A stretch of DNA of 64,000 nucleotides from Micromonospora sp. CB01531 (GTDB lineage: Bacteria > Actinomycetota > Actinomycetes > Mycobacteriales > Micromonosporaceae). The notes below the pieces were generated by a model. The model worked only from the letters and a program-made list of their open reading frames with translations, was not told where the DNA came from and did not search any database. Location of the stretch: positions 61,909-125,908 of the forward strand of contig NZ_LWLS01000065.1 of NCBI RefSeq assembly GCF_001905095.1, read 5' to 3'. Made by a program: the position numbers and the translations under genes. Each line of letters opens with the position of its first letter. Position 1 is the stretch's first letter. This document shows, one piece after another, positions 33,403 through 43,039 of the stretch.

Positions 33403-34263
33403 ATGCCCCCGATCCTCAGCGACCGGCTGTCCGACCGGGTGCCGTACGCGATCATCGTCCTCAGCGGGCACGATTCGCGCTGGGACGGCGAGCCGTCCGC
33501 CGATCCCCGGGTCGAGCGCTTCTCCTACCGGGGGCTGGACGCGCACGGCCGGCCGCTGCCGTACCCGCCGGAGGCGACCCACCGGTCGCTCGACTCCAGC
33601 AGCGCCCTGCTCGCCGCGCAGGTGGACGCGCTGCACCACCGCACCGGCCGACCGATCGCCCTGTTCGGCAACAGCGAGGGTTCCATGGTGGCGCGCACCT
33701 ACCTGGAGCGGCTGCCCCGTGGCCCGGTCAGCGCCGTGGTGATGTTCAGCCCGCTGGTCCAGGCGGGGCGGACGTACTACCCGCCGCCGGGGCACGAGGG
33801 CTGGGGGGTCGCGGCGGGCTGGGAGCTGCGGGTGCTGTTCTGGCTCGCGAATCTCCCCCGGCCGGTCAAGGACCATCCCGACGAGCCGTTCGTCCGCTCG
33901 GTGCTGGTCGACGCGCCGTTCTACCGCAACCGGATCCTCTGCCCGGTGCCGGGGGTCCGGATGATCGCTTTCCTGCCCACGGTCAGCGCTGCCGAGGCGC
34001 CACCCGGTGAGTACAGCCGCATCCCGGTCTATCAGGAGCCGGCGTTCCACGGCGGCCTGATCGGGCGGCGGGCGGTGGAGGACCGGGTGGAGGCCTTCCT
34101 GGCCGGCGAGCCGGTGGCGCAGCCCCGCCGGGAGTACGCGCTGCTCCAGCAGCTGGGCGCAGCCTGGCAGGCGCCCCCGTTGGTCCTCGCGCTCAACCCC
34201 CTGTGGTCGGCGACCCGGGAAGGGGATCCGGCGCTGACCGGCCGGGTCTGCGAGCCGCGCTGA
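33403..34263 (+). CDS. Alpha/beta hydrolase-like protein
   Basis: The 286-residue protein has the hydrolase opening strand VPYAIIVLSGHDSRW and a nucleophile elbow ALFGNSEGSMVART with Ser at about residue 92. A core strand follows (VSAVVMFSPLVQAG). A candidate acid could lie in a C-terminal segment and the histidine in AFHGG, but neither is certain. There is no signal peptide. No Shine-Dalgarno lies at a normal distance from the ATG at 33403, and the frame is continuous with the preceding membrane gene except for one TGA. It may therefore depend on upstream translation or be the C-terminal half of a broken gene. Substrate unknown. Confidence 0.65.
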   Translation: MPPILSDRLSDRVPYAIIVLSGHDSRWDGEPSADPRVERFSYRGLDAHGRPLPYPPEATHRSLDSSSALLAAQVDALHHRTGRPIALFGNSEGSMVARTYLERLPRGPVSAVVMFSPLVQAGRTYYPPPGHEGWGVAAGWELRVLFWLANLPRPVKDHPDEPFVRSVLVDAPFYRNRILCPVPGVRMIAFLPTVSAAEAPPGEYSRIPVYQEPAFHGGLIGRRAVEDRVEAFLAGEPVAQPRREYALLQQLGAAWQAPPLVLALNPLWSATREGDPALTGRVCEPR

Positions 34264-34698
34264 TCGCACCAGGTGGGCCACCGGCCCGGGCGTGCCGGAA
34301 CCCGGCGCGCGCCACCGCGACGCCGATCGCGACGTGCGGCCAGGCCCACGCGACGATGTCAGCTGCGTACATCCCCTGCGCCGTCCGCGCCACCCACCCC
34401 GTGGAGCCCGTCGTCCCAGGCTAGGGCCCCGATCCAGCCCGCGTGGCCGGTCGCTCCCACGAACCGGTGGTGAACGGGCCACGAAAGTTCTGGAAAAAAT
34501 CTTGGCACCAGGTCGTGACAGACAAGGGCCCCGCGGCGCAAGAATGTGCAACAACGCATCGAGGATCTTTCCTCCGTCGATACCTCGTGCGTCGTCACGT
34601 CCGGTCATCACCGGGCGTGCCGATCCGTCGCCCACCGGCGGGTCGCCCCGTCGGTCGGTACCCCCCCGACCGGCAGTCCTAGTGAAGGTAGGGACTTC
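34264..34698. other. Intergenic region upstream of the M4 metalloprotease
   Basis: No supported gene in 435 bp. The segment 34484-34520 is unusually AT-rich for this genome (AAAGTTCTGGAAAAAATC) and is the best place for the protease promoter. The 5' leader would then be about 180 bases, ending with the weak ribosome site GGTAGGGA before ATG 34699. No clear -35/-10 pair could be fixed. Confidence 0.4.
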
Positions 34699-36231
34699 AT
34701 GCGTCGTAGCACTCTCCTCGGCAGTCTGGCCACAGCCGCGCTGCTGGCGGCCGGCCTGCCCGCCACGGCCTCCGCCGCCCCCGTCTCCACCGACGCGTTC
34801 ACCCGCGCGGTGGCCCAGCTCCGGGCCCACTCGGGTGGCGCCCTGGTCGCCGACGGCCAGACGTTCACGCTCCGTAACGTCCAGGCCGACGTCGACGGCA
34901 CCGAGCACGTCCGGCTCAACCGCTACCAGGACGGCCTGCCGGTGCTCGGCGGCGACACCGTCGTCCACCTGGGCAAGGGCAACACCTGGCGGGGCGCCAG
35001 CCACACGCTCGCCGCCGCCCCGACCCGGGGCGCGAAGGCCCGGGTCAGCGCCGCGGCGGCCGGCCGCACCGCACTCGCCGCCTCCACCGCCGCCGCCCGC
35101 CGCGTCGACGGCAGCCAGCTGGTGTACGACGCCGACGCCGCCGGCACCGCGCTCGCCTACGAGGTCGTGGTGGGCGGCGCGTACGCCGACGGCACGCCGA
35201 GCGAGCTGCACGTGCTGGTCGACGCCACCACCGGGCGGGTCCGCGACTCGTGGGAGGGCGTGCAGCGCGACGGCACCGGCAACACCTTCCACTCCGGCAC
35301 GGTGACCGTGGGCAGCACCCTCTCCGGCACCACCTACCAGCTCGCCGACGCCACCCGCGGTGGCCACCGGACGTACGACCTGAACGGCGGCACCACCGGC
35401 ACCGGCACCCTGGTCACCAGCGTCTCGAACGTCTTCGGCGACGGCACCCTGGCCAACCGGCAGACCGCCGCGGCCGACGCCGCGTACGGGGCCCAGATGA
35501 CCTGGGACTACTACAAGACCACGTTCGGCCGTAACGGCATCCGCAACGACGGCGTCGGCGCGTACAGCCGGGTGCACTACAGCACCAACTACGCCAACGC
35601 GTTCTGGCAGGACTCCTGCTTCTGCATGACCTACGGCGACGGCAGCTCCGGTTGGTACCCGCTCACCTCGCTGGACGTGGCCGGTCATGAGATGAGCCAC
35701 GGCGTCACCAGCAACACCGCCGGCCTGCGCTACAGCGGGGAGTCCGGCGGCCTCAACGAGGCCACCAGCGACATCTTCGGCACCCTGGTGGAGTTCTACG
35801 CGAACAACGCCAAGGACCCGGGCGACTACCTGATCGGCGAGAAGCTGCGCACCAGCGGCGCCCCGCTGCGCTACATGGACAAGCCGTCCAAGGACGGCGC
35901 GTCCGCCGACTGCTGGAGCCGGTCCGTCGGGCGGCTCGATGTGCACTACTCGTCCGGCGTGGCGAACCACTTCTTCTACCTGCTCGCCGTGGGCAGCGGC
36001 GCGTCGTCGTACGGCAACAGCCCGACCTGCAACGGCAGCACCGTGACCGGCATCGGCAACGCCAAGGCCGGCGCGATCTGGTACCGCGCGCTCACCACGT
36101 ACATGACCTCGCGGACCGACTACGCCGGTGCCCGCACCGCCACCCTGTCGGCCGCGAAGGACCTGTACGGCACCGGCAGCGTCGAGTACAACACTGTGGC
36201 CGCCGCCTGGTCGGCCGTCTCCGTCAACTGA
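34699..36231 (+). CDS. Secreted M4 family metalloprotease (thermolysin-like)
   Basis: The 510-residue preproenzyme has a signal peptide (MRRSTLLGSLATAALLAAGL...ASA, about 27 residues) and a FTP/PepSY-type propeptide (about 28-190). The catalytic domain has the zinc motif HEMSH at residues 330-334, third ligand Glu354 in GGLNEATSD, and the catalytic His region LDVHYSSGVANHFFYLL. The zinc-site residues are complete, so an active extracellular neutral protease is expected after propeptide removal. No extra C-terminal binding domain is present; the protein ends after the M4 C-terminal domain. ATG 34699 is chosen from the signal peptide. A hairpin follows the stop. Confidence 0.93.
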   Translation: MRRSTLLGSLATAALLAAGLPATASAAPVSTDAFTRAVAQLRAHSGGALVADGQTFTLRNVQADVDGTEHVRLNRYQDGLPVLGGDTVVHLGKGNTWRGASHTLAAAPTRGAKARVSAAAAGRTALAASTAAARRVDGSQLVYDADAAGTALAYEVVVGGAYADGTPSELHVLVDATTGRVRDSWEGVQRDGTGNTFHSGTVTVGSTLSGTTYQLADATRGGHRTYDLNGGTTGTGTLVTSVSNVFGDGTLANRQTAAADAAYGAQMTWDYYKTTFGRNGIRNDGVGAYSRVHYSTNYANAFWQDSCFCMTYGDGSSGWYPLTSLDVAGHEMSHGVTSNTAGLRYSGESGGLNEATSDIFGTLVEFYANNAKDPGDYLIGEKLRTSGAPLRYMDKPSKDGASADCWSRSVGRLDVHYSSGVANHFFYLLAVGSGASSYGNSPTCNGSTVTGIGNAKAGAIWYRALTTYMTSRTDYAGARTATLSAAKDLYGTGSVEYNTVAAAWSAVSVN

Positions 36232-36244
36232 CCCGCTGAACCGC

Positions 36245-36271
36245 GGCCGGCGGTCTCCTCCACCGCCGGCC
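36245..36271 (+). terminator. Hairpin after the M4 protease gene
   Basis: A perfect 9-bp stem (GGCCGGCGG with its complement) and a 9-base loop start 13 bp after the stop. There is no T-tract, as is common in actinobacteria, so it is a likely but unproven terminator. Confidence 0.55.
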
Positions 36272-36431
36272 CCGGTCCCGCCGCGTCGCCAGGGGCGCGG
36301 GCTCGCCCTCCCGGGTGTGCCCGCGCCCTTCGCAGTGCCGGACGGCAACTACCCGCGTCGCCGATCTGGCGGCATCCGGGCGCCGCGGACCCCACCACAT
36401 CGCCGACCCGGGGTCGATCGGGTCGGTCCGG

Positions 36432-37217
36432 TCAGGCGGCGGGGGCGGACCCGGCGGGTGGTGACTCCTCCGGGTCGCGGGCGTAGCGCAGCATCAGCAC
36501 CCCGTCCTCGGCGGCCAGCACGTGGCGCAGCGGCAGGTGGCGCGCGGTGCTGCCGGCCCCGGCGGTGATCCGGCCCGGGCCGGCCCCGGCGAGCATCGGC
36601 GCGACGGTGAGGCAGAGTTCGTCGACCAGATCGGCTGCGGTGAGCGCGCCGAACAGGTACGGGCCGCCCTCGCAGAGCAGTTGGCCGAGCCCCCGGCGGC
36701 GCAGCTCGGCCAGGCCGGCGGCGAGGTCGACCTGCTCCTGGCCGCACCGCACCAGCTCCGCCACGTCGGTGAGCCCGGGGGGCGGCTCGGCGGCGGCCCG
36801 GGTGAGTACCAGCGGCCGGACCGGGGCGTCGGCGAAGGCCGCCTGGGCCGGGTCCAGGTCGAGCGAGCCGGAGACCACCACCAGGGTCGGATATTCGGCC
36901 AGGCCGTGCTCCCGGCGCCAGGTCCGGCGCGCCTGGTCGAGCCGGACCGCCCGGTAGCCCTCGTGGCGCAGCGTGCCGGCGGCCACCACCAGCCCCTCGC
37001 AGAGCATCCGCAGCAGCCCGAAGACCCGCTTGTCCGGCTCTCCGGAGAGCCCGGCCGAGAACCCGTCGAGCGAAACCGCCCCGTCGGCGCTGGCCACGAA
37101 GTTCACCCGCAGGTGGGGCCGGGCGGCGCGGCCGTAGAGGGCAGCCAGTTCCGGGTCGGTCAGCGGCCCGGTCGCGGGTGCCGGCCAGACCCGCGAAATC
37201 GCCATCCCGTCGGTCAT
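36432..37217 (-). CDS. RibD C-terminal/dihydrofolate-reductase-like pyrimidine reductase family protein
   Basis: The 261-residue protein belongs to the RibD_C/DHFR-like family. It shows LRVNFVASADGAVSLDGFSAGLSGEPDKRVFGLLRMLCEGLVVAAGTLRHEGY at about residues 36-88 and the NADPH-site LLCEGGPYLFGALTAADLVDEL toward the C-terminus. It lacks the N-terminal deaminase domain of bifunctional RibD. Members reduce pyrimidine intermediates or other carbonyls with NADPH; the true substrate is unknown and no riboflavin genes are nearby. ATG 37217 is used; ATG 37205 is an alternative. It is divergent from the next gene. Confidence 0.85.
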   Translation of the reverse strand: MTDGMAISRVWPAPATGPLTDPELAALYGRAARPHLRVNFVASADGAVSLDGFSAGLSGEPDKRVFGLLRMLCEGLVVAAGTLRHEGYRAVRLDQARRTWRREHGLAEYPTLVVVSGSLDLDPAQAAFADAPVRPLVLTRAAAEPPPGLTDVAELVRCGQEQVDLAAGLAELRRRGLGQLLCEGGPYLFGALTAADLVDELCLTVAPMLAGAGPGRITAGAGSTARHLPLRHVLAAEDGVLMLRYARDPEESPPAGSAPAA

Positions 37218-37367
37218 TCGCCGGCCGGACCGGTGACCGGAGGGGTGGGTTCGGGGGTACGGTGCTGGCAGTCGCACCACTTCCGGCCAGGACAGTCGTC
37301 GTGCCGCCGCTCCCGGCACGCTCGGCAGATCATGCTGGCAGCCTATGCCGAGGAAGGATGGGACAGC

Positions 37368-37913
37368 ATGCCGCGTCAGATCTTCCAGCTGAAGGTCTCC
37401 CTCGCCGGGGTCCGGCCGCCGGTGTGGCGGCGGGTGCAGGTTCCCGGCGGTTACACCCTGGACCGGCTGCATCGGGTGGTGCAGCACGCGATGGGCTGGC
37501 GCGACTGCCACCTGCACTCGTTCGAGATCGACGGCTGCCAGTACGGCGAACCCGATCCGGACGGCGATCTGGCGCTCCGCGACGAGTTGGACGTCCGGCT
37601 GGACGAGGTGTTGGGCAAGGGCAGCCGGTTCCGCTACACCTACGACTTCGGCGACTGGTGGGAGCACGACCTGGTGGTGGAGGACTCCTGCACCGCCGAC
37701 CCGGACGGGCGTTACCCGTCCTGCCTGGAGGGGGAGCGGGCCTGCCCGCCGGAGAACGTGGGCGGCCCGTCCGGGTACGCCGTCCTGCTGGCCGCGCTCG
37801 CCGACCCGGCCCACCCCGAGCACGAGGCGATGCGGGACTGGGTCGCCGACGGGTTCGACCCGGACTCGTTCGACGCCGCCCGGGCCACCACCCTGCTGCG
37901 CCGCTTCTGCTGA
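37368..37913 (+). CDS. Plasmid pRiA4b ORF-3 family protein
   Basis: The 181-residue protein matches the pRiA4b ORF-3-like family. It has FQLKVSLAGVRPPVWRRVQVPGGYTLDRLHRVVQHAMGW at the start and HLHSFEIDGCQYGEPDPD. The diagnostic FRYTYDFGDWWEHDLVVE segment is at about residues 86-104 and the YPSCLEGERACPPENVGGPSGY segment follows. The name comes from a plasmid where it was first seen; no biochemical role is established and the gene is common on actinobacterial chromosomes. The ATG at 37368 follows GAGGAAGGA with appropriate spacing; a nearby ATG at 37332 would add 12 unconserved residues. Confidence 0.88.
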   Translation: MPRQIFQLKVSLAGVRPPVWRRVQVPGGYTLDRLHRVVQHAMGWRDCHLHSFEIDGCQYGEPDPDGDLALRDELDVRLDEVLGKGSRFRYTYDFGDWWEHDLVVEDSCTADPDGRYPSCLEGERACPPENVGGPSGYAVLLAALADPAHPEHEAMRDWVADGFDPDSFDAARATTLLRRFC

Positions 37914-38000
37914 CCTGCTGACCGCGCGCCGGCCGGGGCTGGTCGTCTCGGTCTGCCGCACCCCTCGGCCGGCTCGGTGGAGCCGTCGCCGGTAACAATC

Positions 38001-38014
38001 TGGGAACGCTCCCA
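38001..38014. promoter_or_regulatory. CebR-type operator, upstream copy
   Basis: TGGGAACGCTCCCA differs at one position from the TGGGAGCGCTCCCA palindrome known as the Streptomyces CebR box. It lies 190 bp before cebE and just upstream of a TTGACA hexamer at 38023-38028. Regulation by the CebR encoded at 43040 is inferred from the match and the gene content. Confidence 0.75.
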
Positions 38015-38054
38015 CAGGCCTGTTGACACCTCCTGAAGCGGATCGGCAAGCTCA

Positions 38055-38068
38055 TGGGAGCGCTCCCG
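38055..38068. promoter_or_regulatory. CebR-type operator, downstream copy
   Basis: TGGGAGCGCTCCCG matches 13 of 14 bases of the CebR consensus palindrome. It is centred 54 bp from the first box and just downstream of the TTGACA hexamer, so a bound repressor would sit at the probable start of transcription. Cellobiose or cello-oligosaccharides are the expected inducers. Confidence 0.8.
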
Positions 38069-38203
38069 GCGTGTGTTCCAAGCCACATCGCTTGTCGCGG
38101 CGGCGTCCAGAACCGGCACAACCCCACCACGTGACCCGCCCCGCCGACGGGCGGCACGGGTCAATCACCACCACACGAGTTACCCACCTGAGAGGGGTCA
38201 GGG

Positions 38204-39517
38204 ATGAGCGTCATCAGGCGCCGGCTCCGAACTGTCGCGGTAGCCGCGCTCGCCGCGGGCGTGGCTCTCGGCAGCACGGCGTGCAGCAAGAAGAGCGAGG
38301 ACGAGGGGTCGACCGGCGGGGGCGGCCAGGTCAAGCTGGTCCTGCAGACCTTCCAGAACTTCGGCTATGACCAGGCCATCAAGGACTTCGAGGCGGCCAA
38401 CCCCAACATCAAGGTCGAGCACCAGAAGATGGGCGAGTTGCGCGACTTCCAGCCGAAGCTGGTGCAGTGGCTCGCCGCGGGCAGCGGCGCCGGCGACGTG
38501 GTCGGTCTCGAGGAGGGCGTCCTGCTCGGGTACGTCCAGAACCACGACAAGTTCGCCAACCTGCTCGACCTGGGCGCCGGTGAGCTGAAGGCCAACTTCC
38601 CCGAGTGGAAGTGGAACAACGCCCTGACGCCGGACGGCAAGAAGCTGATCGGCCTCGGCACCGACGTCGGCGGCCTGGCCATGTGCTATCGCAAGGACCT
38701 GTTCCAGCAGGCCGGCCTGCCCACGGACCGGGACGAGGTCGCCAAGCGGATCAGCACCTGGCCGGACTACATCGCGCTGGGCAAGGAGTTCAAGGCCAGC
38801 GGCAAGGTCAAGGCGGCCTGGCTGGACAGCGCGACCAGCCTGATGCAGCCGTACGTCATGCAGAACTCGGAGACCTTCTTCTTCGACAAGGACAACAAGT
38901 TCATCGGCGACACCAACCCGGTGATCAAGCAGACCTGGGACCTGGGCCTGCAGATGGCCGCCGACGGGCTGACCGCCAAGGCGCAGCGGTGGAGCGCCGA
39001 CTGGGACGCCGCTTTCAAGAACTCCGCGTTCGCCACCCTCCCCTGCCCGGCCTGGATGACCGAGGGCGTCATCGCCCAGCGCTCGGGCCCGGCGAACGCC
39101 GGCAAGTGGGACATCGCCACGATCCCCGGCGGTGGCGGTAACTGGGGTGGTTCCTACCTCGCCATCCCGGCCCAGACCAAGCACCCGAAGGAGGCGTACC
39201 TGCTGGCCAAGTACCTGACCAGCAAGGAGGGGCACCTGGCGGCGTTCAAGGAGGCGGGCGCCATGCCGTCCGACATCGCCGGCCTCGAGGACCCGGCGTT
39301 CAAGGACAAGACGAGCGACTACTTCAGCGGCGCGCCCACGGGCCAGATCTTCGGTGCGAGCGTCAAGAACATGAAGCCGGTCTTCCTCGGCGCCAAGCAC
39401 CAGCAGATCTGGGAGACCATCGTCGAGCCGCAGATGCAGGCGGCCGAGCGCGGCCAGATCAGTTCGGAAGCCGCCTGGAAGAAGGCGATGGACGAGGCCA
39501 GGAAGGCGGCCAGCTGA
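38204..39517 (+). CDS. cebE: Cellobiose/cello-oligosaccharide-binding lipoprotein CebE
   Basis: CebE is the extracellular binding protein that feeds cellobiose to the CebF-CebG permease. The 437-residue protein has a Tat/Sec-like signal with an LGSTAC lipobox (Cys at about residue 26) and the family-1 sugar-binding fold, with VVGLEEGVLLGYVQ, GTDVGGLAMCYRKDLFQQAGLP and a C-terminal EPQMQAAERGQISSEAAWKKAMDEA segment. The start ATG follows GAGGGGTCAGGG. The assignment rests on the order binding protein-permease-permease-GH1-LacI regulator together with CebR boxes upstream. The ATPase (MsiK) that Streptomyces uses is encoded elsewhere, and none is in this locus. Confidence 0.87.
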   Translation: MSVIRRRLRTVAVAALAAGVALGSTACSKKSEDEGSTGGGGQVKLVLQTFQNFGYDQAIKDFEAANPNIKVEHQKMGELRDFQPKLVQWLAAGSGAGDVVGLEEGVLLGYVQNHDKFANLLDLGAGELKANFPEWKWNNALTPDGKKLIGLGTDVGGLAMCYRKDLFQQAGLPTDRDEVAKRISTWPDYIALGKEFKASGKVKAAWLDSATSLMQPYVMQNSETFFFDKDNKFIGDTNPVIKQTWDLGLQMAADGLTAKAQRWSADWDAAFKNSAFATLPCPAWMTEGVIAQRSGPANAGKWDIATIPGGGGNWGGSYLAIPAQTKHPKEAYLLAKYLTSKEGHLAAFKEAGAMPSDIAGLEDPAFKDKTSDYFSGAPTGQIFGASVKNMKPVFLGAKHQQIWETIVEPQMQAAERGQISSEAAWKKAMDEARKAAS

Positions 39518-39567
39518 GTCGCCGGTGACCCGCCGAGCCCGCGGGCGTCCAGGGCCCGCAGACCGGT

Positions 39568-39604
39568 GGCGGCGCCCACACCCGGCCCGGGTGTGGGCGC
39601 CGCC
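39568..39604 (+). other. Long perfect hairpin between cebE and cebF
   Basis: Two 17-base arms (39568-39584 and 39588-39604) are perfectly complementary with a three-base loop, very GC-rich and without a T-tract. A smaller stem, GCGGGC/GCCCGC, lies just before it. This placement after a binding-protein gene usually stabilises the upstream mRNA or attenuates read-through, so cebE exceeds cebFG. Confidence 0.75.
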
Positions 39605-39643
39605 GCGAGGTCACCAACGCCCAACTCCCCGGAAGGACCCGCA

Positions 39644-40627
39644 ATGCGTTCCACTGTCGGCGCGGTGCCATCGTCGCGTGCCGCCTCGCCACCCCCGCCC
39701 GCCCCGCCGCGCCGGCGCCGGTCGTACCGGCTCGGCCGTTGGGACCTCAGCTACTCCCCGTACCTCTACATCGCCCCGTTCTTCGTCCTCTTCGGGATCT
39801 TCGGCCTCTTCCCGGTCCTCTACACCGCCTACGTATCGCTCTTCGACTACGAGTTGCTCAGCGGCACCAAGGAGTTCGCGGGGCTGGAGAACTACCGGGA
39901 GCTGATGGCGGACGCCCAGTTCTGGAACGCGGCCTACAACACCGTCGGGATCTTCATCCTCAGCACCGTGCCGCAGCTCGTCGTGGCGCTGATCATCGCC
40001 AACCTGCTGAACCGGCAGATGCGGGCCCGCACGCTGCTGCGGATGGGCATTCTCATCCCCAACATCACCTCGGTGGCCGCGGTCGGGATCATCTTCGCGC
40101 TGATCTTCGCGGACCGGTACGGCCTGATCAACTGGCTGCTCGGCACCGTGGGCGTCGATCCGATCGCCTGGCGGGACAACCGCTACGCCTCCTGGTTCGC
40201 GGTCGCCTTCATGGTCGACTGGCGGTGGACCGGCTACAACGCGCTGATCTACCTCGGCGCCATGCAGGCCATCCCGAAGGACCTGTACGAGTCGGCCGCG
40301 TTGGACGGTGCCTCGGCCTGGCGGCAGTTCTGGGCGATCACCGTGCCGCTGATCCGGCCGACGATCCTCTTCACGGTCATCATCTCCACCATCGGTGGCT
40401 TCCAGATCTTCACCGAGCCTCTGATGTACGGGTTCGGCCTGGTCCGTGGTGGCGCCGACCACCAGTTCCAGACCCTGGCCATGTACATCTACGAGCGGAC
40501 CTTCACCGGCAACGCCGAGTACGGGTACGGCTCGGCGATGTCCTGGTTGCTCTTCATGATGATCATCATCTTCGCGCTGATCAACTTTGCGCTCGTACGC
40601 CGGTCGGTGAAGGGGGAGCAGAAGTGA
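39644..40627 (+). CDS. cebF: Cellobiose ABC transporter permease CebF
   Basis: The 327-residue permease has six membrane helices: about 43-65, 104-124, 138-158, 182-205, 233-253 and 295-317. The EAA motif is [25 protein letters not shown] at about residues 216-240, the ATPase contact loop. A 30-residue Pro/Arg-rich cytoplasmic N-terminus precedes helix 1. ATG 39644 follows GGAAGGA at 39631-39637. It overlaps cebG by GTGA, so translation is coupled. The substrate is inferred from the neighbouring CebE, BglC and CebR. Confidence 0.88.
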   Translation: MRSTVGAVPSSRAASPPPPAPPRRRRSYRLGRWDLSYSPYLYIAPFFVLFGIFGLFPVLYTAYVSLFDYELLSGTKEFAGLENYRELMADAQFWNAAYNTVGIFILSTVPQLVVALIIANLLNRQMRARTLLRMGILIPNITSVAAVGIIFALIFADRYGLINWLLGTVGVDPIAWRDNRYASWFAVAFMVDWRWTGYNALIYLGAMQAIPKDLYESAALDGASAWRQFWAITVPLIRPTILFTVIISTIGGFQIFTEPLMYGFGLVRGGADHQFQTLAMYIYERTFTGNAEYGYGSAMSWLLFMMIIIFALINFALVRRSVKGEQK

Positions 40628-41526
40628 CCACCGCGCAGACCCTGCCCCGGTCGGTGGCCCCACCACCGCCGGCCCCGCGACGCCGCCGGCGCACCCCCGG
40701 CGTACAACTCTGGCAGGCCAGCCCGCTGACCTACCTAGCGCTGATCATCGGCTGCGTGTTGTCGATCTTCCCGATCATCTGGTCGTTCATCATCGCCTCC
40801 CGGGACAACAGCGCGGTCTACGAGATGCCGCCGAGCCCCGGCGACCAGTTGTTCACCAACATCGACCGGATGCTCGCCAACGAGGACGCTTCGTTCGTCT
40901 ACGGTCTGGTCAACTCGGCCGTCGTGTCGAGCGTGGTCACCATCTCGGTGATCTTCTTCTCCAGCCTGGCCGGCTTCGCCTTCGCGAAGCTCAGGTTCCG
41001 CGGCAGCAACGCGCTGCTGCTGCTCATCATCCTGACCATGATGGTGCCGACCCAGCTCGGCGTCATCCCGCTCTACCTGATGATGGTGGATCTCGGGTGG
41101 ACGGGCACCCTGCAGGCGGTCATCGTGCCGTTCCTGGTGCAGGGCTTCGGGGTGTTCATGATGCGCCAGTACGCGATGGCCGCGATCAGCGACGAGCTGA
41201 TCGAGGCGGCCCGGCTCGACGGCTGCTCCACCTGGCGGATCTACTGGAACGTGGTGCTGCCCGCGCTGCGGCCGGCGGCGGCGGTGCTCGGCCTGCTGAC
41301 CTTCATGCAGACCTGGAACGAGTTCCTCTGGCCGTTCATCGTGCTCACCCCGGACACCCCGACGGTGCAATACTCCCTGAAGATCCTCTCGTCCGGGCCG
41401 TACCAGACGGACTACGTGGCCCTGTTCGCCGGCACCGCGCTCGCGACCCTGCCGCTGTTGGCCGTGTTCATCATCTTCGGCCGCCAGATCATCGGCGGAA
41501 TCATGGAAGGCGCCGTCAAGTCGTGA
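40624..41526 (+). CDS. cebG: Cellobiose ABC transporter permease CebG
   Basis: The 300-residue permease has six helices: about 34-56, 98-118, 133-153, 165-185, 205-225 and 267-289. The EAA motif is [26 protein letters not shown] at about residues 196-221. It is the second subunit of the cellobiose importer. The GTG start overlaps the cebF stop by four bases and the stop overlaps the bglC GTG in the same way, giving a tightly coupled cebF-cebG-bglC block. The TWNEFLWPF segment near residue 236 is typical for this permease class. Confidence 0.9.
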   Translation: MTTAQTLPRSVAPPPPAPRRRRRTPGVQLWQASPLTYLALIIGCVLSIFPIIWSFIIASRDNSAVYEMPPSPGDQLFTNIDRMLANEDASFVYGLVNSAVVSSVVTISVIFFSSLAGFAFAKLRFRGSNALLLLIILTMMVPTQLGVIPLYLMMVDLGWTGTLQAVIVPFLVQGFGVFMMRQYAMAAISDELIEAARLDGCSTWRIYWNVVLPALRPAAAVLGLLTFMQTWNEFLWPFIVLTPDTPTVQYSLKILSSGPYQTDYVALFAGTALATLPLLAVFIIFGRQIIGGIMEGAVKS

Positions 41527-42956
41527 GTAACCCAGCCAGCCCACCCGCCGTCGGGATCCTCGACCAGGGTCCGGAACGCACCTTCCCGCCCGGCTTCCTG
41601 TGGGGTGCGGCGACCGCGGCGTACCAGATCGAGGGGGCGGCGGCCGAGGGCGGCCGGACCCCGTCGATCTGGGACACCTTCAGCCACACCGAGGGCCGGA
41701 CGGTGGCCGGGCACACCGGTGACGTGGCCTGCGACCACTACCACCGGATGCCCGCGGACGTACGGCTGATGGCCGACCTGGGCCTGAAGTCGTACCGTTT
41801 CTCGATCTCCTGGCCGCGGGTCCAGCCGGGCGGTACCGGACCGGCCAACCAGGCGGGACTGGACTTCTACCGGCGGCTGGTCGACGAGTTGCTGGCCCAC
41901 GGCATCGAGCCGTGGCTCACCCTCTACCACTGGGACCTGCCCCAGCCACTGGAGGACGCCGGCGGCTGGCCGGCCCGCGACACCGCCGGCCGGTTCGCCG
42001 ACTACACCCGGCTCGTCGCCGACGCCCTCGGCGACCGGGTGCGATACTTCACCACCCTCAACGAGCCGTGGTGCTCGGCGTTCCTCGGCTACGGCTCCGG
42101 CCTGCACGCGCCCGGCCGCTCGAACGGGTCGGACGCGGTCCGGGCCGGGCACCACCTCATGCTCGGGCACGGGCTGGCCGTCCAGGCGGTGCGGGCGGCC
42201 CGGCCGGAGGCGCAGCTCGGCATCACGCTCAACCTCTACCCGGTGACCCCGGCCACCGACTCGCCCGCGGACACCGACGCCGCCCGCCGCATCGACGGGC
42301 TGGCCAACCGGTTCTTCCTCGACCCGGTGCTGCGCGGGGCCTACCCGGCGGACCTGCAGGCCGACCTGCGCCAGGTCACCGACTTCGGGCACGTGCGCGA
42401 CGGCGACCTGGGGATCATCTCGGCGCCGCTGGACATGGTGGGCGTCAACTACTACAGCCGGTACGTGGTCGCCGCACCGGTCCCCGCGGCCGGGGCGGAG
42501 GCCTACTGGCGGGCGCCGTCCTGCTGGCCCGGCAGCGCGGACGTCCGGTTCGTCACCCGAGGGGTGCCGATGACCGACATGGACTGGGAAATCGACGCCC
42601 CGGGCCTGGTCGAGACCCTGGAACGCGTCCACCGGGACTACACCGACCTGCCGCTGTACGTCACCGAGAACGGCTCCGCGTTCGTCGACACGGTGATCGA
42701 CGGCCGGGTGGACGACCCGGACCGGCTGGCGTACTTCGACACGCACCTGCGCGCCGCGCACGCCGCGATCGGCGCCGGGGTGCCGCTGAAGGGGTATTTC
42801 GCCTGGTCGCTGCTGGACAACTTCGAGTGGGCCTGGGGCTACACCAAGCGCTTCGGGATGGTGTACGTCGACTACGACAGCCAGGCCCGGATCCCCAAGT
42901 CCAGCGCCAGGTGGTACGCCGAGGTGATCCGACGTAACGGCCTGGCCGCACAATAG
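41523..42956 (+). CDS. bglC: GH1 beta-glucosidase BglC
   Basis: The cytoplasmic enzyme hydrolyses imported cellobiose to glucose. The 477-residue protein is full length for GH1. It has [33 protein letters not shown] at the N-terminus, acid/base Glu181 in TLNEPW, nucleophile Glu382 in YVTENGS and the aglycone-site segment [22 protein letters not shown]. No signal peptide is present. GTG 41523 overlaps the cebG stop (GTGA). A strong hairpin after the gene separates it from cebR. Confidence 0.94.
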   Translation: MSNPASPPAVGILDQGPERTFPPGFLWGAATAAYQIEGAAAEGGRTPSIWDTFSHTEGRTVAGHTGDVACDHYHRMPADVRLMADLGLKSYRFSISWPRVQPGGTGPANQAGLDFYRRLVDELLAHGIEPWLTLYHWDLPQPLEDAGGWPARDTAGRFADYTRLVADALGDRVRYFTTLNEPWCSAFLGYGSGLHAPGRSNGSDAVRAGHHLMLGHGLAVQAVRAARPEAQLGITLNLYPVTPATDSPADTDAARRIDGLANRFFLDPVLRGAYPADLQADLRQVTDFGHVRDGDLGIISAPLDMVGVNYYSRYVVAAPVPAAGAEAYWRAPSCWPGSADVRFVTRGVPMTDMDWEIDAPGLVETLERVHRDYTDLPLYVTENGSAFVDTVIDGRVDDPDRLAYFDTHLRAAHAAIGAGVPLKGYFAWSLLDNFEWAWGYTKRFGMVYVDYDSQARIPKSSARWYAEVIRRNGLAAQ

Positions 42957-42981
42957 GGCGGAAGGCCAGCCAGTAACGGGC

Positions 42982-43015
42982 GGCCCGGCACCGACGCCCA
43001 AGCAGGTGCCGGGTC
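42982..43015 (+). terminator. Hairpin between bglC and cebR
   Basis: CCCGGCACC at 42984-42992 pairs with GGTGCCGGG at 43005-43013, extendable by a G-U and a G-C pair; the loop is 12 bases. It lies 26 bp after bglC and ends 25 bp before cebR. It probably ends the cebEFG-bglC transcript or reduces read-through into cebR. Confidence 0.6.
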
Positions 43016-43039
43016 CGTCCGACGTCGGAGGTGCAGACG

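Noticed and set aside
32347..36348. A 1333-codon open frame on the minus strand
   Set aside because: It runs antisense through the membrane, hydrolase and M4 protease genes, has Arg/Gly/Pro-rich low-complexity translation and no recognisable domain; long spurious frames are expected at this GC content.
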